Origin: Bacteroidota bacterium
GTDB lineage: Bacteria; Bacteroidota; Bacteroidia; JABDFU01
NCBI GenBank assembly: GCA_013286655.1
Contig: JABDFG010000028.1
Location: 1 to 32,382 of the forward strand
Reading direction: 5' to 3'
Length of the DNA: 32,382 bases
Within the stretch, counting starts at the first letter, position 1, and the number at the start of each line of letters is the position of its first letter. The translations under genes and the position numbers were made by a program. Under the pieces are notes generated by a model, which saw nothing but the letters and a program-made list of their open reading frames with translations, did no database searches and was not told the DNA's origin. This document shows positions 7,901-15,900 of this stretch, one piece after another.

Positions 7901-10354
7901 CTATTTTCTTTCAAATACTCCTTTACTTTTGTCTTCTTCCCACTGCTTTACTGCAAATTCAATATTCCCATTGTATAATGCCTTTAGCTTATTAAGATGA
8001 TTCCTTTCTACCGGGTTGGAAGTCAAAACGGCATGCTCCGAGGTAGGGACTTCTAGTACAAAAACAAAACTCTTGTTTCCTTGCTTTAAAAAGACCTCTC
8101 TGCAATCACTATTTACCCGGATAGACCGAATTTTATTCATTTCGTCCGTTGTAAATCCCAGGTGTACCCCTAGTTTTTCTATCTGAGTTTTATCGGTATG
8201 GTTTAAAATCATTTTCGATTCAGCGTTATTTATAATGGCTGTACCTACCTTAGATTTTATGATCTCGTCTATTCCCTGAGTGATAATGGTCATAGAACCA
8301 TTGTTTTTCCGAAGTGTCCGGTACATATACTCTACGAATTGACCCATTGCCTCTGAAAGCATACTCCACGCTTCGTCCATCGTGAAATATTTTATTTCAT
8401 CGGGGAATTTACGCACCGTATCAAGGGCAAGTTCGGTTAGTAGCATAGCTACTATTGGATATAACCGCTCATCGTCCTTTACTCTTGCCATGTCGAAGCA
8501 AACCAAACGGTGATCCGATATATCCAAAACCTCTGTGGAGTTCAGTAGTTTTTTATACTTTCCCGTTACAAAGGGTTCAAGACAAATATGAAGCTCTGTT
8601 AAATCAAACCTATCAAACTTCCTTTTTAGATTCTCGTCTTTTTCAATTTCTTTCTCGAAAAACTTTAGCCATTTTACAAACTGAGCAAGATTTGGTACGG
8701 AATCAGACTTGTCGGTATTGAAATAGCTGTAAAACATGGGAACAAGGTCTTGCAGTATAGCCCATTCCACATTGTTTATTTTTTCTCCCTTTTCCTTCCA
8801 CAGCATACTTATTAGGGAAATAATAAAGGCCACTTTATCGTCATTGGCTACATAATACCCTTCTTCGTTTTTATTACATAAAAAGGGATTGAACGATATG
8901 GGGTTCTCCGGGTCGTACTCAAAATATTTTCCGCCTACAATTTCTATCAGGTTCTTATAGGAACCCCCAACGTCTATAATGATCTGCCGCTCTTTACGTT
9001 CATAACGCTGGATAACGAAAAATCCAACGGTAAAAGATTTACCGCTACCCGAAGGGCCAATAACTATACAATTTTGATTATTCAGCTCCCGGTTAAATAG
9101 ATTGATATAAACCAAATTACGGAAACGATCTGCCACATAATCCCCCTGGTCGTATGAGAAAAATTCATTCGTGGGGTTCATGTAACAGCTTGCTTCGCTG
9201 CTTTTCATTAATACCCACCGAATATTTCCCCCGGCCCCGCCCGGCAGGCAGGCAAAGAATATATTGGTATTGTCAAATGTCTCTACCAGCGGCTTTGCTC
9301 CATAAATCGACCGGATTGCATCGGAAGCAGTCTGTATGTTCTTTTCCCTGGCAAGTTCCCCATTGGCATAAATGATTACCTGTAATGACACACTTATAAA
9401 ACGTTCCTGGCTTTGCCTCATTTGCATCGTAAAGGAATCCAACTCTTCCAGTTTTGCAACGGCTTCCTGACCAGAAAAACGGGTCAGGGCTGAATTGAGC
9501 CTCTTTTGATTATCCAGAGTTCTTAAAACCGCTTTGGTATCATCTATATACCAGCTTGTTACCGTAACATGAGGGATTTGTAAATAAAGCCCTAAAGGCC
9601 ATGTATAGGGACAATCGACGCCGTAAAAATTCGGCCAGGAGTAAAATATATCCGCTCCCTGTTCATCCAGAGATATGACATTTACCTTTTTTTCTCCTAT
9701 AACCAATGAATTCTGGTTATTCAGAAAGCTTTTATAAGGCTGCTCCACCTGCTGTTTAAATTCAAGGTTAAGCATCTTATAATACAAATCCTTTAGTTCT
9801 TCCCCATTTAAGGCTTTGACTGTTATAAAGCCGCTGGACATAATTGTTTCTGTAAAAGCCCTTCCGTTTTGTTTTATCTGCTGTAGTCTAAGTTCAAGGC
9901 CATTGAAATTCTTATTAAATAGTGCGCTCCCTCCAGAAGCATAATACGTACTTAAGGAGTTATGCTTAATATTTTTTACTGAATTGGAAACAATAAACAA
10001 ATAGCTGTGCTGCTTTAAAACCGGACGGGCCTGAAAATGCTTGTTGTTCTCCTTTTCAAAAAACCCAGTTTCAACGGATGTAGTTTCCTTTTTGCTACCT
10101 GTATAATAGGAATTAGAATAGATGTCAATTTTCTGAATAATGTAATGCTCCGGAAGTGTCAGACAGGCGGTTTCAAATGATTTACAGAATATTTCATGTT
10201 GCAAATCACTCATGCTTTCAAATGGCGCACCAACAAACTCAAAGCCAATAGCTACCCTTCCATCCTTTAGAATTATCAAATCCTTTTCGATCCTAAGAAT
10301 AGGAACGACCTCTTCCAATGTCTTTTCCCCCTTGCTTTCCTTTAGTCCGAACAT
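7901..10354 (-). CDS. traG: Conjugation ATPase TraG (VirB4-like)
   Basis: This 817-residue protein is the energizing ATPase of the transfer apparatus. The N-terminal half (about residues 1-400) is a VirB4/CagE-like domain. The Walker A motif GPSGSGKS lies near residue 431 and the Walker B motif MDEAWSML near residue 657. The length is that of CTnDOT TraG. Despite the shared letter, this is not the VirD4-type coupling protein; no coupling protein is present in the window. Its start lies at the TraF stop and its end is two bases from the TraJ start. Several open frames antisense to it are shadows. Confidence 0.95.
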   Translation of the reverse strand: MFGLKESKGEKTLEEVVPILRIEKDLIILKDGRVAIGFEFVGAPFESMSDLQHEIFCKSFETACLTLPEHYIIQKIDIYSNSYYTGSKKETTSVETGFFEKENNKHFQARPVLKQHSYLFIVSNSVKNIKHNSLSTYYASGGSALFNKNFNGLELRLQQIKQNGRAFTETIMSSGFITVKALNGEELKDLYYKMLNLEFKQQVEQPYKSFLNNQNSLVIGEKKVNVISLDEQGADIFYSWPNFYGVDCPYTWPLGLYLQIPHVTVTSWYIDDTKAVLRTLDNQKRLNSALTRFSGQEAVAKLEELDSFTMQMRQSQERFISVSLQVIIYANGELAREKNIQTASDAIRSIYGAKPLVETFDNTNIFFACLPGGAGGNIRWVLMKSSEASCYMNPTNEFFSYDQGDYVADRFRNLVYINLFNRELNNQNCIVIGPSGSGKSFTVGFFVIQRYERKERQIIIDVGGSYKNLIEIVGGKYFEYDPENPISFNPFLCNKNEEGYYVANDDKVAFIISLISMLWKEKGEKINNVEWAILQDLVPMFYSYFNTDKSDSVPNLAQFVKWLKFFEKEIEKDENLKRKFDRFDLTELHICLEPFVTGKYKKLLNSTEVLDISDHRLVCFDMARVKDDERLYPIVAMLLTELALDTVRKFPDEIKYFTMDEAWSMLSEAMGQFVEYMYRTLRKNNGSMTIITQGIDEIIKSKVGTAIINNAESKMILNHTDKTQIEKLGVHLGFTTDEMNKIRSIRVNSDCREVFLKQGNKSFVFVLEVPTSEHAVLTSNPVERNHLNKLKALYNGNIEFAVKQWEEDKSKGVFERK

Positions 10355-10659
10355 TATCTTTTTACCGCGATTTTGAATTTCCGGAGTTCAACCTTTTTCC
10401 CCTGTAAAAATTTAAACGAAAAAAGACTTAACAGGAAGCCAGGGTAGTTTTGTTTCGCGCCCCATTTTAAAAGCAGGTAAAGTCCCCAGGAAGAAAAAAT
10501 CAGAAACAGCCAGAACCATAGGCCAAGTACCAGCCCGAATGAACCGATTATATTGTTAAGAATAAATAATACCAGAAAGTAACCTACAAGTATGATAAAC
10601 TCCTGTACAGGTAGACCCATTACGTAACTCGGTTTTTCAATATTCTTATTGACTTTCAT
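10354..10659 (-). CDS. traF: Conjugative transposon protein TraF (DUF4133, VirB3-like)
   Basis: I choose the ATG at 10659, which gives MKVNKNIEKPSYVMGL and sits one base past the TraE stop; the frame is open 27 bases upstream, inside traE. The 101-residue product has two adjacent membrane helices at about residues 25-70 and a basic C-terminus, the form of small VirB3-type subunits that anchor the ATPase. Its place between TraE and TraG is the canonical Bacteroides order. Confidence 0.85.
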   Translation of the reverse strand: MKVNKNIEKPSYVMGLPVQEFIILVGYFLVLFILNNIIGSFGLVLGLWFWLFLIFSSWGLYLLLKWGAKQNYPGFLLSLFSFKFLQGKKVELRKFKIAVKR

Positions 10660-10660
10660 T

Positions 10661-10981
10661 TTAAAAGGATACCGAACCGCCTCCAAGATTTTCTATGATT
10701 TCCGTAGCAAATGTGATCCACAGCCCCCACATGATACACCCAAGAGCAAACATTACCCACTCCATACCTGCTTCCTGGTGTTTAAAGAATGTTTTAAAAA
10801 TAGCCCGTCCGGCAGCTCCAAGAGTAAGTATGGCAAGTACTATATTGACAATTGGTTTTAGCCAGGTATAAACACTTTCCAGTTTTGCTTCCGTGGCCCC
10901 GGCAAAGGCATCTGTACTCATAAAAAACAATCCTACTAATACAGCTGGATAGATATATTTGTTGAATTCTGCTTTTTTCAT
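10661..10981 (-). CDS. traE: Conjugative transposon protein TraE (DUF4134, VirB2/TrbC-like)
   Basis: This 106-residue protein has a cleavable-looking signal (residues 1-27, ending DAFAG) and two hydrophobic helices: VNIVLAILTLGAAGRAIF and a second one near residues 73-92. The pattern is that of the TrbC/VirB2 pilin-like family called TraE in Bacteroides elements. The ATG overlaps the stop of the preceding regulator gene as ATGA, so the two are translationally coupled. It is the first structural gene of the operon. Confidence 0.85.
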   Translation of the reverse strand: MKKAEFNKYIYPAVLVGLFFMSTDAFAGATEAKLESVYTWLKPIVNIVLAILTLGAAGRAIFKTFFKHQEAGMEWVMFALGCIMWGLWITFATEIIENLGGGSVSF

Positions 10982-11265
10982 GATTTGTAGTTTTGTATGA
11001 TATTTATTTCCTGATTTGTACCTAAAAAATTTTGAGCTGTCCCTTCTTCCAGCTTTTTAAAAAACTCCACAAGTGAAACGCCTAACTTATCGCAGATTGC
11101 AATTAATGTGGAACAAGACATGTCATTATTTCCCATTTCTATCCGGCCAACATTAATACCTAGATCATATAAAATATCTTCCTGTGTAATTCCCTTTTCT
11201 TCCCTTATTTGTTTAACCGTAAATGCAATATTCTTTACTGCATCCTTATTTCTCATCCTTGCCAT
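10978..11265 (-). CDS. Xre/Cro-type HTH regulator at the head of the tra operon
   Basis: This 95-residue protein carries an HTH_XRE domain at about residues 12-70. The core reads VKQIREEKGITQEDILYDLG, followed by a recognition helix with VGRIEMG and a scaffold ending KLGVSLVEFF. It overlaps traE by four bases (ATGA), so it is the first cistron of the transfer operon. By analogy with other Xre repressors it probably binds its own promoter in the 11266-11506 gap and controls transfer genes; that is an inference. I found no TAnnTTTG match just upstream. Confidence 0.8.
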   Translation of the reverse strand: MARMRNKDAVKNIAFTVKQIREEKGITQEDILYDLGINVGRIEMGNNDMSCSTLIAICDKLGVSLVEFFKKLEEGTAQNFLGTNQEINIIQNYKS

Positions 11266-11506
11266 ATCGGGTAACGAAGGTCTGACTAATCAATTTTTCA
11301 GATTATTACAAAAACGTAAGAAATAATCTTCGATCTTTTTATCAGTGGAAATTCTATTTGAACAATCAGGTACATAAATACCCTTGATAACAGTAGTTTA
11401 CAGCTTATGGAAGCTATATCCTTTTGTGGTCGATCAGTTCAAACCTAGCCCTAAAACATTCAGAATTTGTTTTAATTTAGTGACGAGAAAACTGCATTTG
11501 AAACAA

Positions 11507-12052
11507 ATGGAAAATAGGAAGGAAGTCGTAGACCAAATTATTGCACTCGCTTTGAAAGATATCAGCGAAGAGCAAAAGACTGAAATTCTTATTCCGTTTT
11601 TAAAGATTTTTTATTCTTCTGCCGTATTAGATGAAACAGAGCTGAAAGAAAATGAACGGCTAGATGATAACGACATCATTATGATCTGCTCCAGTTGTAT
11701 AATAGATCGGATTAGTTCAGGAGAATTGAATTGTGAAAAGGTACATAATCAGATAATGGTCTGGATATACGCCACTTTAAAGAAAATCACTTATATAGGT
11801 GAACGTGACTGGCTCCTTGAAGAAAAGAACAGATTAAAATACTTTTCGGCAAGTGAAAAAGAGTTTACGGAAATGGCTCTCGATAAAATATCGGTATTAT
11901 TTAACTGGTGTACTGAACTTTCTACGTTAACTACGGAAGAAAAAACTAATTGGGATTTAGACGGTATAATTTATGTAAAGAAGTTTTTTGCCTGTGACCC
12001 TGTTAGTTTTGAAAACAGAATAAATAGCTCAGATAAAACTTTCAGTTTTTGA
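11507..12052 (+). CDS. Hypothetical protein
   Basis: I use the first ATG in the frame (11507, MENRKEVVDQ); upstream the frame has only a TTG at 11384. The 181-residue product is acidic, mostly alpha-helical and without signal peptide or membrane helices. It has four cysteines, including SSCIIDRISSGELNC. I do not recognise a family. It is divergent from the Xre/tra operon, with which it may share the intergenic control region, and convergent with the membrane protein at 12064-12699, leaving only 11 bases between the stops. Confidence 0.6.
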   Translation: MENRKEVVDQIIALALKDISEEQKTEILIPFLKIFYSSAVLDETELKENERLDDNDIIMICSSCIIDRISSGELNCEKVHNQIMVWIYATLKKITYIGERDWLLEEKNRLKYFSASEKEFTEMALDKISVLFNWCTELSTLTTEEKTNWDLDGIIYVKKFFACDPVSFENRINSSDKTFSF

Positions 12053-12063
12053 TATAAACTGTA

Positions 12064-12699
12064 CTATAAAAATTTCTTTTTCTGTGTTTTATTAAAAGGT
12101 GTCGTTTTTTCTTCCGGCATTTCAAAGTTTTCATCTACCACACCCGAATATTCGTTTGTTAGTGCCTCTGATTCATCCTCTATTAGCCCCGTAGCCGATT
12201 CAAAATTAACTTCTAGTGGAGGTGCAGTATCAGTTTCCGCCTCTTTCTCCGGTTTTTCCTTATTTAATGCCCTCGCAGCCGTTTGACTTTGTTTTTTAAT
12301 GGGCTTTAGCCCCTTCGGTTTTGATCTTACACTTTGGTCACGGGCGTAATTTTTCGTACCTAATATTTCCATTTCACTCTCTTGGCTTCCTACAGTTTCA
12401 ATTTTGGGGCTAACCCTTATTGTAGAAACTGGAAGGGTCGCAATTGGCTTTTCGCTTTTGGCAATAGTAACCTGCCCGTGAAAAAGCGTGTAAAGGAAAT
12501 TTAAAACAGCATAAATAATTAATGGAAGTGATAACAATTCTAATAGTTTAATTTGACGACCTACAAGAAAATTGGCGAGATTCTGCCCAAATAGTAAAGC
12601 AAACAGCACCATAAACAAAATAGAAATCAAAACCTCCATCCATTTGTTTTTACCTTTTAACAAAAGGGCTACATAATATCCAATAAATAAATTATTCAT
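12064..12699 (-). CDS. Hypothetical membrane protein with a long charged C-terminal tail
   Basis: This 211-residue protein has two N-terminal hydrophobic stretches (about residues 21-48 and 53-75). A cytoplasmic or periplasmic tail of about 135 residues follows; it is rich in Lys, Glu, Pro and Thr and looks disordered, ending QKKKFL. I do not recognise a family. It lies between the tra operon and the DUF932 block of the same element, so it may be an accessory transfer or establishment factor, but nothing in the sequence proves this. Confidence 0.55.
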   Translation of the reverse strand: MNNLFIGYYVALLLKGKNKWMEVLISILFMVLFALLFGQNLANFLVGRQIKLLELLSLPLIIYAVLNFLYTLFHGQVTIAKSEKPIATLPVSTIRVSPKIETVGSQESEMEILGTKNYARDQSVRSKPKGLKPIKKQSQTAARALNKEKPEKEAETDTAPPLEVNFESATGLIEDESEALTNEYSGVVDENFEMPEEKTTPFNKTQKKKFL

Positions 12700-13145
12700 G
12701 CGGGCAAATGTAAATAAATAATTGAGAGCTTTTTCCCGCTATTGTTTTTCTAAGCTCGCTTCTTCGCTAAGAAAAATGATACGTGGTATCATACCGTCAC
12801 TGCCGGTACTACTATCGGGGCTAAATAGCTGGTTTCAAATTTCACCTCTGATTTACTCCTGGAGCAATCTACTTACTTGTTCTGATACTTTTTTTTAAAG
12901 AAAACGAAATAAAAGGCCGCGAAGATAGTTGGGCTCCCACTAGCCGTCTCACCTTAAGGATGTCAAGGTCAAGGCCCTTCGGGTTTTCAAAATAATCTCC
13001 ACACTTCGTTTTATTCTATTGTCAAGCCGAAGGCTTGTCCTATTCTTTACTCAGGTAGTATTTTTTTGAAAAAACCCTGACATCCCCGCCATAGCCCACC
13101 TTTCCATAGTGCTTTCTTTTTTTCGGTTTTCTTTTAAAAATTTTC
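12700..13145. other. Intergenic region holding leader copy A and a perfect dyad
   Basis: These 446 bases carry no convincing gene. From about 12885 on they match the region upstream of the 15848 peptide, described as the duplicated leader. Upstream of that is a perfect inverted repeat at 12776-12792. I see no clear TAnnTTTG promoter. Confidence 0.6.
12776..12792. promoter_or_regulatory. Perfect 7-bp inverted repeat, candidate operator
   Basis: The sequence ATGATAC-GTG-GTATCAT is a perfect dyad with a three-base spacer. Its short arms and lack of a U tract suggest a protein-binding site rather than a terminator. It lies 77 bases upstream of the 12699 start (minus strand) and about 370 bases upstream of the DUF932 gene, so it could serve either. 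Confidence 0.35.
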
Positions 13146-13205
13146 ATGAATCAAATCTCAAATAACAAAAACAATCAAAAAAACTGCGGAGCCAGCAGGG
13201 TAAAT
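12881..13205 (+). repeat. Structured leader, copy A (upstream of and into the DUF932 gene)
   Basis: This is copy A of an imperfect repeat whose partner is at 15630-15900. Shared blocks, in order: a T-run followed by AAA and GAAAAC, a GTCAAGG box, AGGCCCTT, GGGTTTTTC, ATCTCCAC, GGTAGTATTTTTTTGAAAAA, TGACA, CCCACCT, GCTTTCTTTTT and the start of a peptide beginning MNQ. GGATGTCA (12958-12965) pairs with TGACATCC (13078-13085). Copy A also has about 35 extra bases with the hairpin CAAGCC-GAA-GGCTTG (13023-13037). The element probably acts as RNA; function unknown. Confidence 0.7.
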
Positions 13206-14234
13206 TCCGGCACAATTAAAATGGGACACAATTTAAATTTTAATGAAACCCTGCAAAGACATAGCTTCTTTACAGTTAAAGAAAAGGCTTGGCATAACCT
13301 GGGTATTTTACTCGATAAATGCCCCACATCAGCCGAAGCTATATGCCTTGCGGGATTGGATTATGAAGTTTCAAAAACGCCTGTGTTCTGTATACCTGAA
13401 AACCATACAGATATTGCAATTTCTAACAGAAAAGTAATACCGGACAAGTTCGCAACATATAGAGAAGATACTAAATCCGTTTTTGGAATTGTTGGAGATC
13501 GTTATACAATCGTACAAAACAGGGATGCGTTTACCTTCTTTGATGAAATTGTAGGAGAAGGGGCAGCCATATATGAAACTGCCGGATGTCTTGGAAGTGG
13601 CGAAGTTATCTTTATTACCGCAAAATTACCAGATTACATAAGGGTTGGTAACGACGATTTGATCGAGCAATACCTTTTTCTTACTTCCTCTCATGACGGT
13701 AGCGGAGCTATACAGATAGCTTTTACACCCATAAGAATAGTCTGCAACAACACACTAAACTTTGCCTTACAAAATTGCAGCAATAAATTAACTATTCGCC
13801 ATACTGAAAGTGCAAAAGACAGATTAACGCAAGCCCATAACGTAATGGGAATCGTACATAAAGTTTCCGATGAATTGCAACAGGTTTTTAACCAAATGTC
13901 TAAGGTTAGAATAACCGATCCTCAGTTAGTTTCTTTTATAAAGCAATCCCTTGCCCCCAATAAGGAAGCACTAACAAAAATTGAAGCCTCCGAAGAGCTT
14001 TCCAGTCGGTTTAAAAACATGGTGAATGAATGCTATTTATATGCCGTTGCAAACCATACCCAACAACTTGAAACCACAAAAGGAACGGTTTTCGGGGCAT
14101 ACAACGCCATTACCGGATATTTTCAGAATGTGAAAACCTATAAAAATGATGAAGTTAAACTCAAAGGCATTTTAGACGGTGGTTCCCTGAACTATACACA
14201 AAAGGCTTTCAATAAGGCTTTATCAATGATATAA
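13146..14234 (+). CDS. DUF932 domain protein (phage/plasmid-like, TIGR03299)
   Basis: The 362-residue frame contains a full DUF932 protein: a VKEKAWHNLG start, FGIVGDRYTIVQNRDAF, ETAGCLGSG and LTSSHDGSGA, then CNNTLNFAL. Family members occur on phages and plasmids; their function is unknown. Most family proteins begin near the second methionine (13221, MGHNLNFNETL). The first 25 residues (MNQISNNKNNQKNCGASRVN...) match the separate 23-residue peptide at 15848, so they may be a translated leader fused in frame. The gene is followed at 14234 by a strong hairpin. Confidence 0.9.
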   Translation: MNQISNNKNNQKNCGASRVNSGTIKMGHNLNFNETLQRHSFFTVKEKAWHNLGILLDKCPTSAEAICLAGLDYEVSKTPVFCIPENHTDIAISNRKVIPDKFATYREDTKSVFGIVGDRYTIVQNRDAFTFFDEIVGEGAAIYETAGCLGSGEVIFITAKLPDYIRVGNDDLIEQYLFLTSSHDGSGAIQIAFTPIRIVCNNTLNFALQNCSNKLTIRHTESAKDRLTQAHNVMGIVHKVSDELQQVFNQMSKVRITDPQLVSFIKQSLAPNKEALTKIEASEELSSRFKNMVNECYLYAVANHTQQLETTKGTVFGAYNAITGYFQNVKTYKNDEVKLKGILDGGSLNYTQKAFNKALSMI

Positions 14235-14266
14235 AGGAACCGGGGGAGAAATCCCCCTTCCTTTTA
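14234..14266 (+). terminator. Intrinsic terminator or attenuator after the DUF932 gene
   Basis: AAGGAA-cc-GGGGGA pairs with TCCCCC-TTCCTT across a GAAA loop, with one two-base bulge, and is followed by TTTATTTC. The hairpin starts at the stop codon of the DUF932 gene and lies 33 bases before the next gene. It could end or weaken transcription into the genes at 14299-15494. Confidence 0.7.
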
Positions 14267-14298
14267 TTTCAATTATTCATTAATTAAAATCAAATAAA

Positions 14299-14829
14299 AT
14301 GAGTTTAGAAAAAATTGATATGCAAACAGTACAGATGCAGTTTGATTTTGCAGACCTACAACCCATAGAAGAAAAGCAGGTTAAAAAATCATACTCAAAA
14401 GACACCGGAAAATTCGTGTTTGAATTTATGGATATGCTTGCTGCCCCGATTATTACATTTTCAGAATCCTGGGCCGATGCAATTCCCCAAAGTTTAAAAC
14501 AAGACGTAACACTATCCCGACTAATGGGTAGAATGCAAAAAGAGGAAATGGCTACCATCCCCGAAACAGTAGCCTACATAATGACCCGCACGTATGAAGC
14601 ACCCATGAATCATGAGTGGGCTAATATTTACCTATGGTGTTCTTCTCAGTACATGAAACAGTACCGCAATAAAACGGACGAAGATCTAAAGGAAATAAAT
14701 CCTTCGGAAAAATTGAGCGAGCATGAAAAATCTCTGCTTAAAAGGTTAAGAGTATGGATATGGGAGAAACGTAGAGAAGCCGTAAAAGCGCGGTTAAAAC
14801 AAACAGCTAATAATCAGTATGAAAATTAA
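14299..14829 (+). CDS. Hypothetical protein, MSLE-type N-terminus
   Basis: This 176-residue soluble protein has an unremarkable, mostly helical composition and a basic C-terminus (EKRREAVKARLKQ). I do not recognise a domain. Its first residues, MSLEKIDMQTV, resemble those of the 57-residue protein at 15916 (MSLEQIDKEMV), also at the DNA level, and both genes follow a leader copy. This suggests a duplicated cassette. Its last bases overlap the start of the zinc-ribbon frame (14819). Confidence 0.65.
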   Translation: MSLEKIDMQTVQMQFDFADLQPIEEKQVKKSYSKDTGKFVFEFMDMLAAPIITFSESWADAIPQSLKQDVTLSRLMGRMQKEEMATIPETVAYIMTRTYEAPMNHEWANIYLWCSSQYMKQYRNKTDEDLKEINPSEKLSEHEKSLLKRLRVWIWEKRREAVKARLKQTANNQYEN

Positions 14830-15048
14830 AATACTTGATATGAAATACAAATCAGACCCTAAGATCATAACCGCAAAGTTCACAAGTGAATGCTGCCAAT
14901 GTGGTCAGAGTATACAAAAAGGAAACACTATAATATATTTTCCAAATGACAAAACGTCTATTGCGGAAACCCTTGCGGGCATTCGGATTATAGATCTTTT
15001 ATAGAAAGCAAAATGGATGAAGAAACCTATAACAGCTACTACAAATGA
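14819..15048 (+). pseudogene. Small zinc-ribbon protein, frameshifted
   Basis: The frame starting at 14819 (or at the second ATG, 14840) encodes CCQCG, half of a zinc ribbon, then ends at 15004 with an unrelated tail. Shifting by one base at the AAAA run 14951-14954 opens a frame that reads VYCGNPCGHSDYRSF and supplies the second metal-binding half. It runs to a TGA at 15046-15048 that overlaps the next start codon as ATGA. The coherent zinc motif and exact coupling argue that the shifted frame is the ancestral one. It may be real decay or a missing A in the assembly. Confidence 0.6.
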
Positions 15049-15494
15049 AAACAATAACAAAAAAACAAATGAAAAAGGTAAGCGTTGCTGAGTGTTTAAA
15101 ACTCATTTATGAAAATCAGGTAAATGCAAATGCCATTAGGGACATACCCAAAGAGGAACTGCAAAATTTCATCCTTGAAGTATTCAATAAAGGAATACTC
15201 GATAATTATTTAAGGCTTAAAGATAATGTCAGCGCTAAACCAAATTCAAACCCCGAAAAAATAAAAATGAAATTCTGGATGAATAATCTGACAGCGAATG
15301 AATATGAAGCAAGCATTAGTCAAATAGCTTCTGAATTTATACGCTCAAAGGATTATCAATTATATAAAAAGGGAATGAAATTTCAACGCTGTATGCTTGT
15401 CTTTATGACAGATGCTTATGGCAGTTTTGAGCAGATAACCGATGAACATATGTCTGCAATTTTTAAAGAAGTGAAACGCCTAAAACAAAGCTAA
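15045..15494 (+). CDS. Hypothetical protein
   Basis: This 149-residue soluble, helical, basic protein starts MKTITKKQMKKVSVAECL. I see no domain that I recognise. The start codon overlaps the stop of the frame-restored zinc-ribbon gene (ATGA), so the two were probably translationally coupled. A third methionine codon (MKKVSVAECL, 15069) is also a possible start. It is the last gene of this block before leader copy B. Confidence 0.55.
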   Translation: MKTITKKQMKKVSVAECLKLIYENQVNANAIRDIPKEELQNFILEVFNKGILDNYLRLKDNVSAKPNSNPEKIKMKFWMNNLTANEYEASISQIASEFIRSKDYQLYKKGMKFQRCMLVFMTDAYGSFEQITDEHMSAIFKEVKRLKQS

Positions 15495-15847
15495 CATGAT
15501 TGGCCGGCAGAAAAATCAATCATTATAAACGGAAATTATTTATACAGCCTCATTTAAGTATGGGTGTATTTCCCTTATACTGATGCTATTCCGTACCGGA
15601 TCAAATTTTACTGCCTTTTTACCTTATTCATTTTTTAAACGAAAACTTAAAAAGGTCGCAAAATTAGGTGGTAACGCTCAAAGACCAGCCCACTTCAGGG
15701 CTGTCAAGGCCAGGCCCTTTCAGGGTTTTTCGAAAAATCTCCACGCCCCTTTGAGGGTAGTATTTTTTGAAAAAGCCTTGACAGTCCGGCTAATTCCCAC
15801 CTATCGGAAGAGCTTTCTTTTTAAGTATTTCATTTAAAACAAACTCT
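15495..15847. other. Intergenic region holding leader copy B
   Basis: The 353 bases between the hypothetical gene and the MNQ peptide hold copy B of the leader from about 15630. An imperfect hairpin, AAGTAT-GGG/CCC-TTATACT, lies at 15557-15581. An 84-codon open frame here (15583-15837) lies over the structured repeat and is not a convincing gene. Confidence 0.55.
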
Positions 15848-15900
15848 ATGAATCAAAAACAAAATAACAAACTAAAAAACTGCAAAGCCAGCGGGATAAA
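15630..15900 (+). repeat. Structured leader, copy B (upstream of the MNQ peptide and RadC)
   Basis: This is copy B of the duplicated leader. GG-CTGTCAAGGC (15699-15710) pairs with GCCTTGACAG-TCC (15775-15787). Inside are small stems: CCCTTTCAGGG, the palindrome TTTTTCGAAAAA and CCCCTTTGAGGG. An outer stem joins AGGTGG (15667-15672) and CCACCT (15797-15802). Relative to copy A the closing helix has a C-G pair (15701/15784) where A has A-T (12960/13083), a compensatory change. The repeat runs into the 23-residue MNQ peptide. Confidence 0.7.

Noticed and set aside
9230-9250. GC-rich GGCCCCGCCCGGCAGGCAGGC-like segment in traG
   Set aside because: It encodes an in-frame glycine-rich part of TraG (CLPGGAGGN) and needs no other explanation.
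8455-9375. Open frames antisense to traG
   Set aside because: They are on the opposite strand of a clear ATPase gene and have no independent support.
15583-15837. 84-codon open frame on the plus strand
   Set aside because: It covers leader copy B; its codons follow the structured repeat and it has no protein-like features. Copy A has no corresponding frame.
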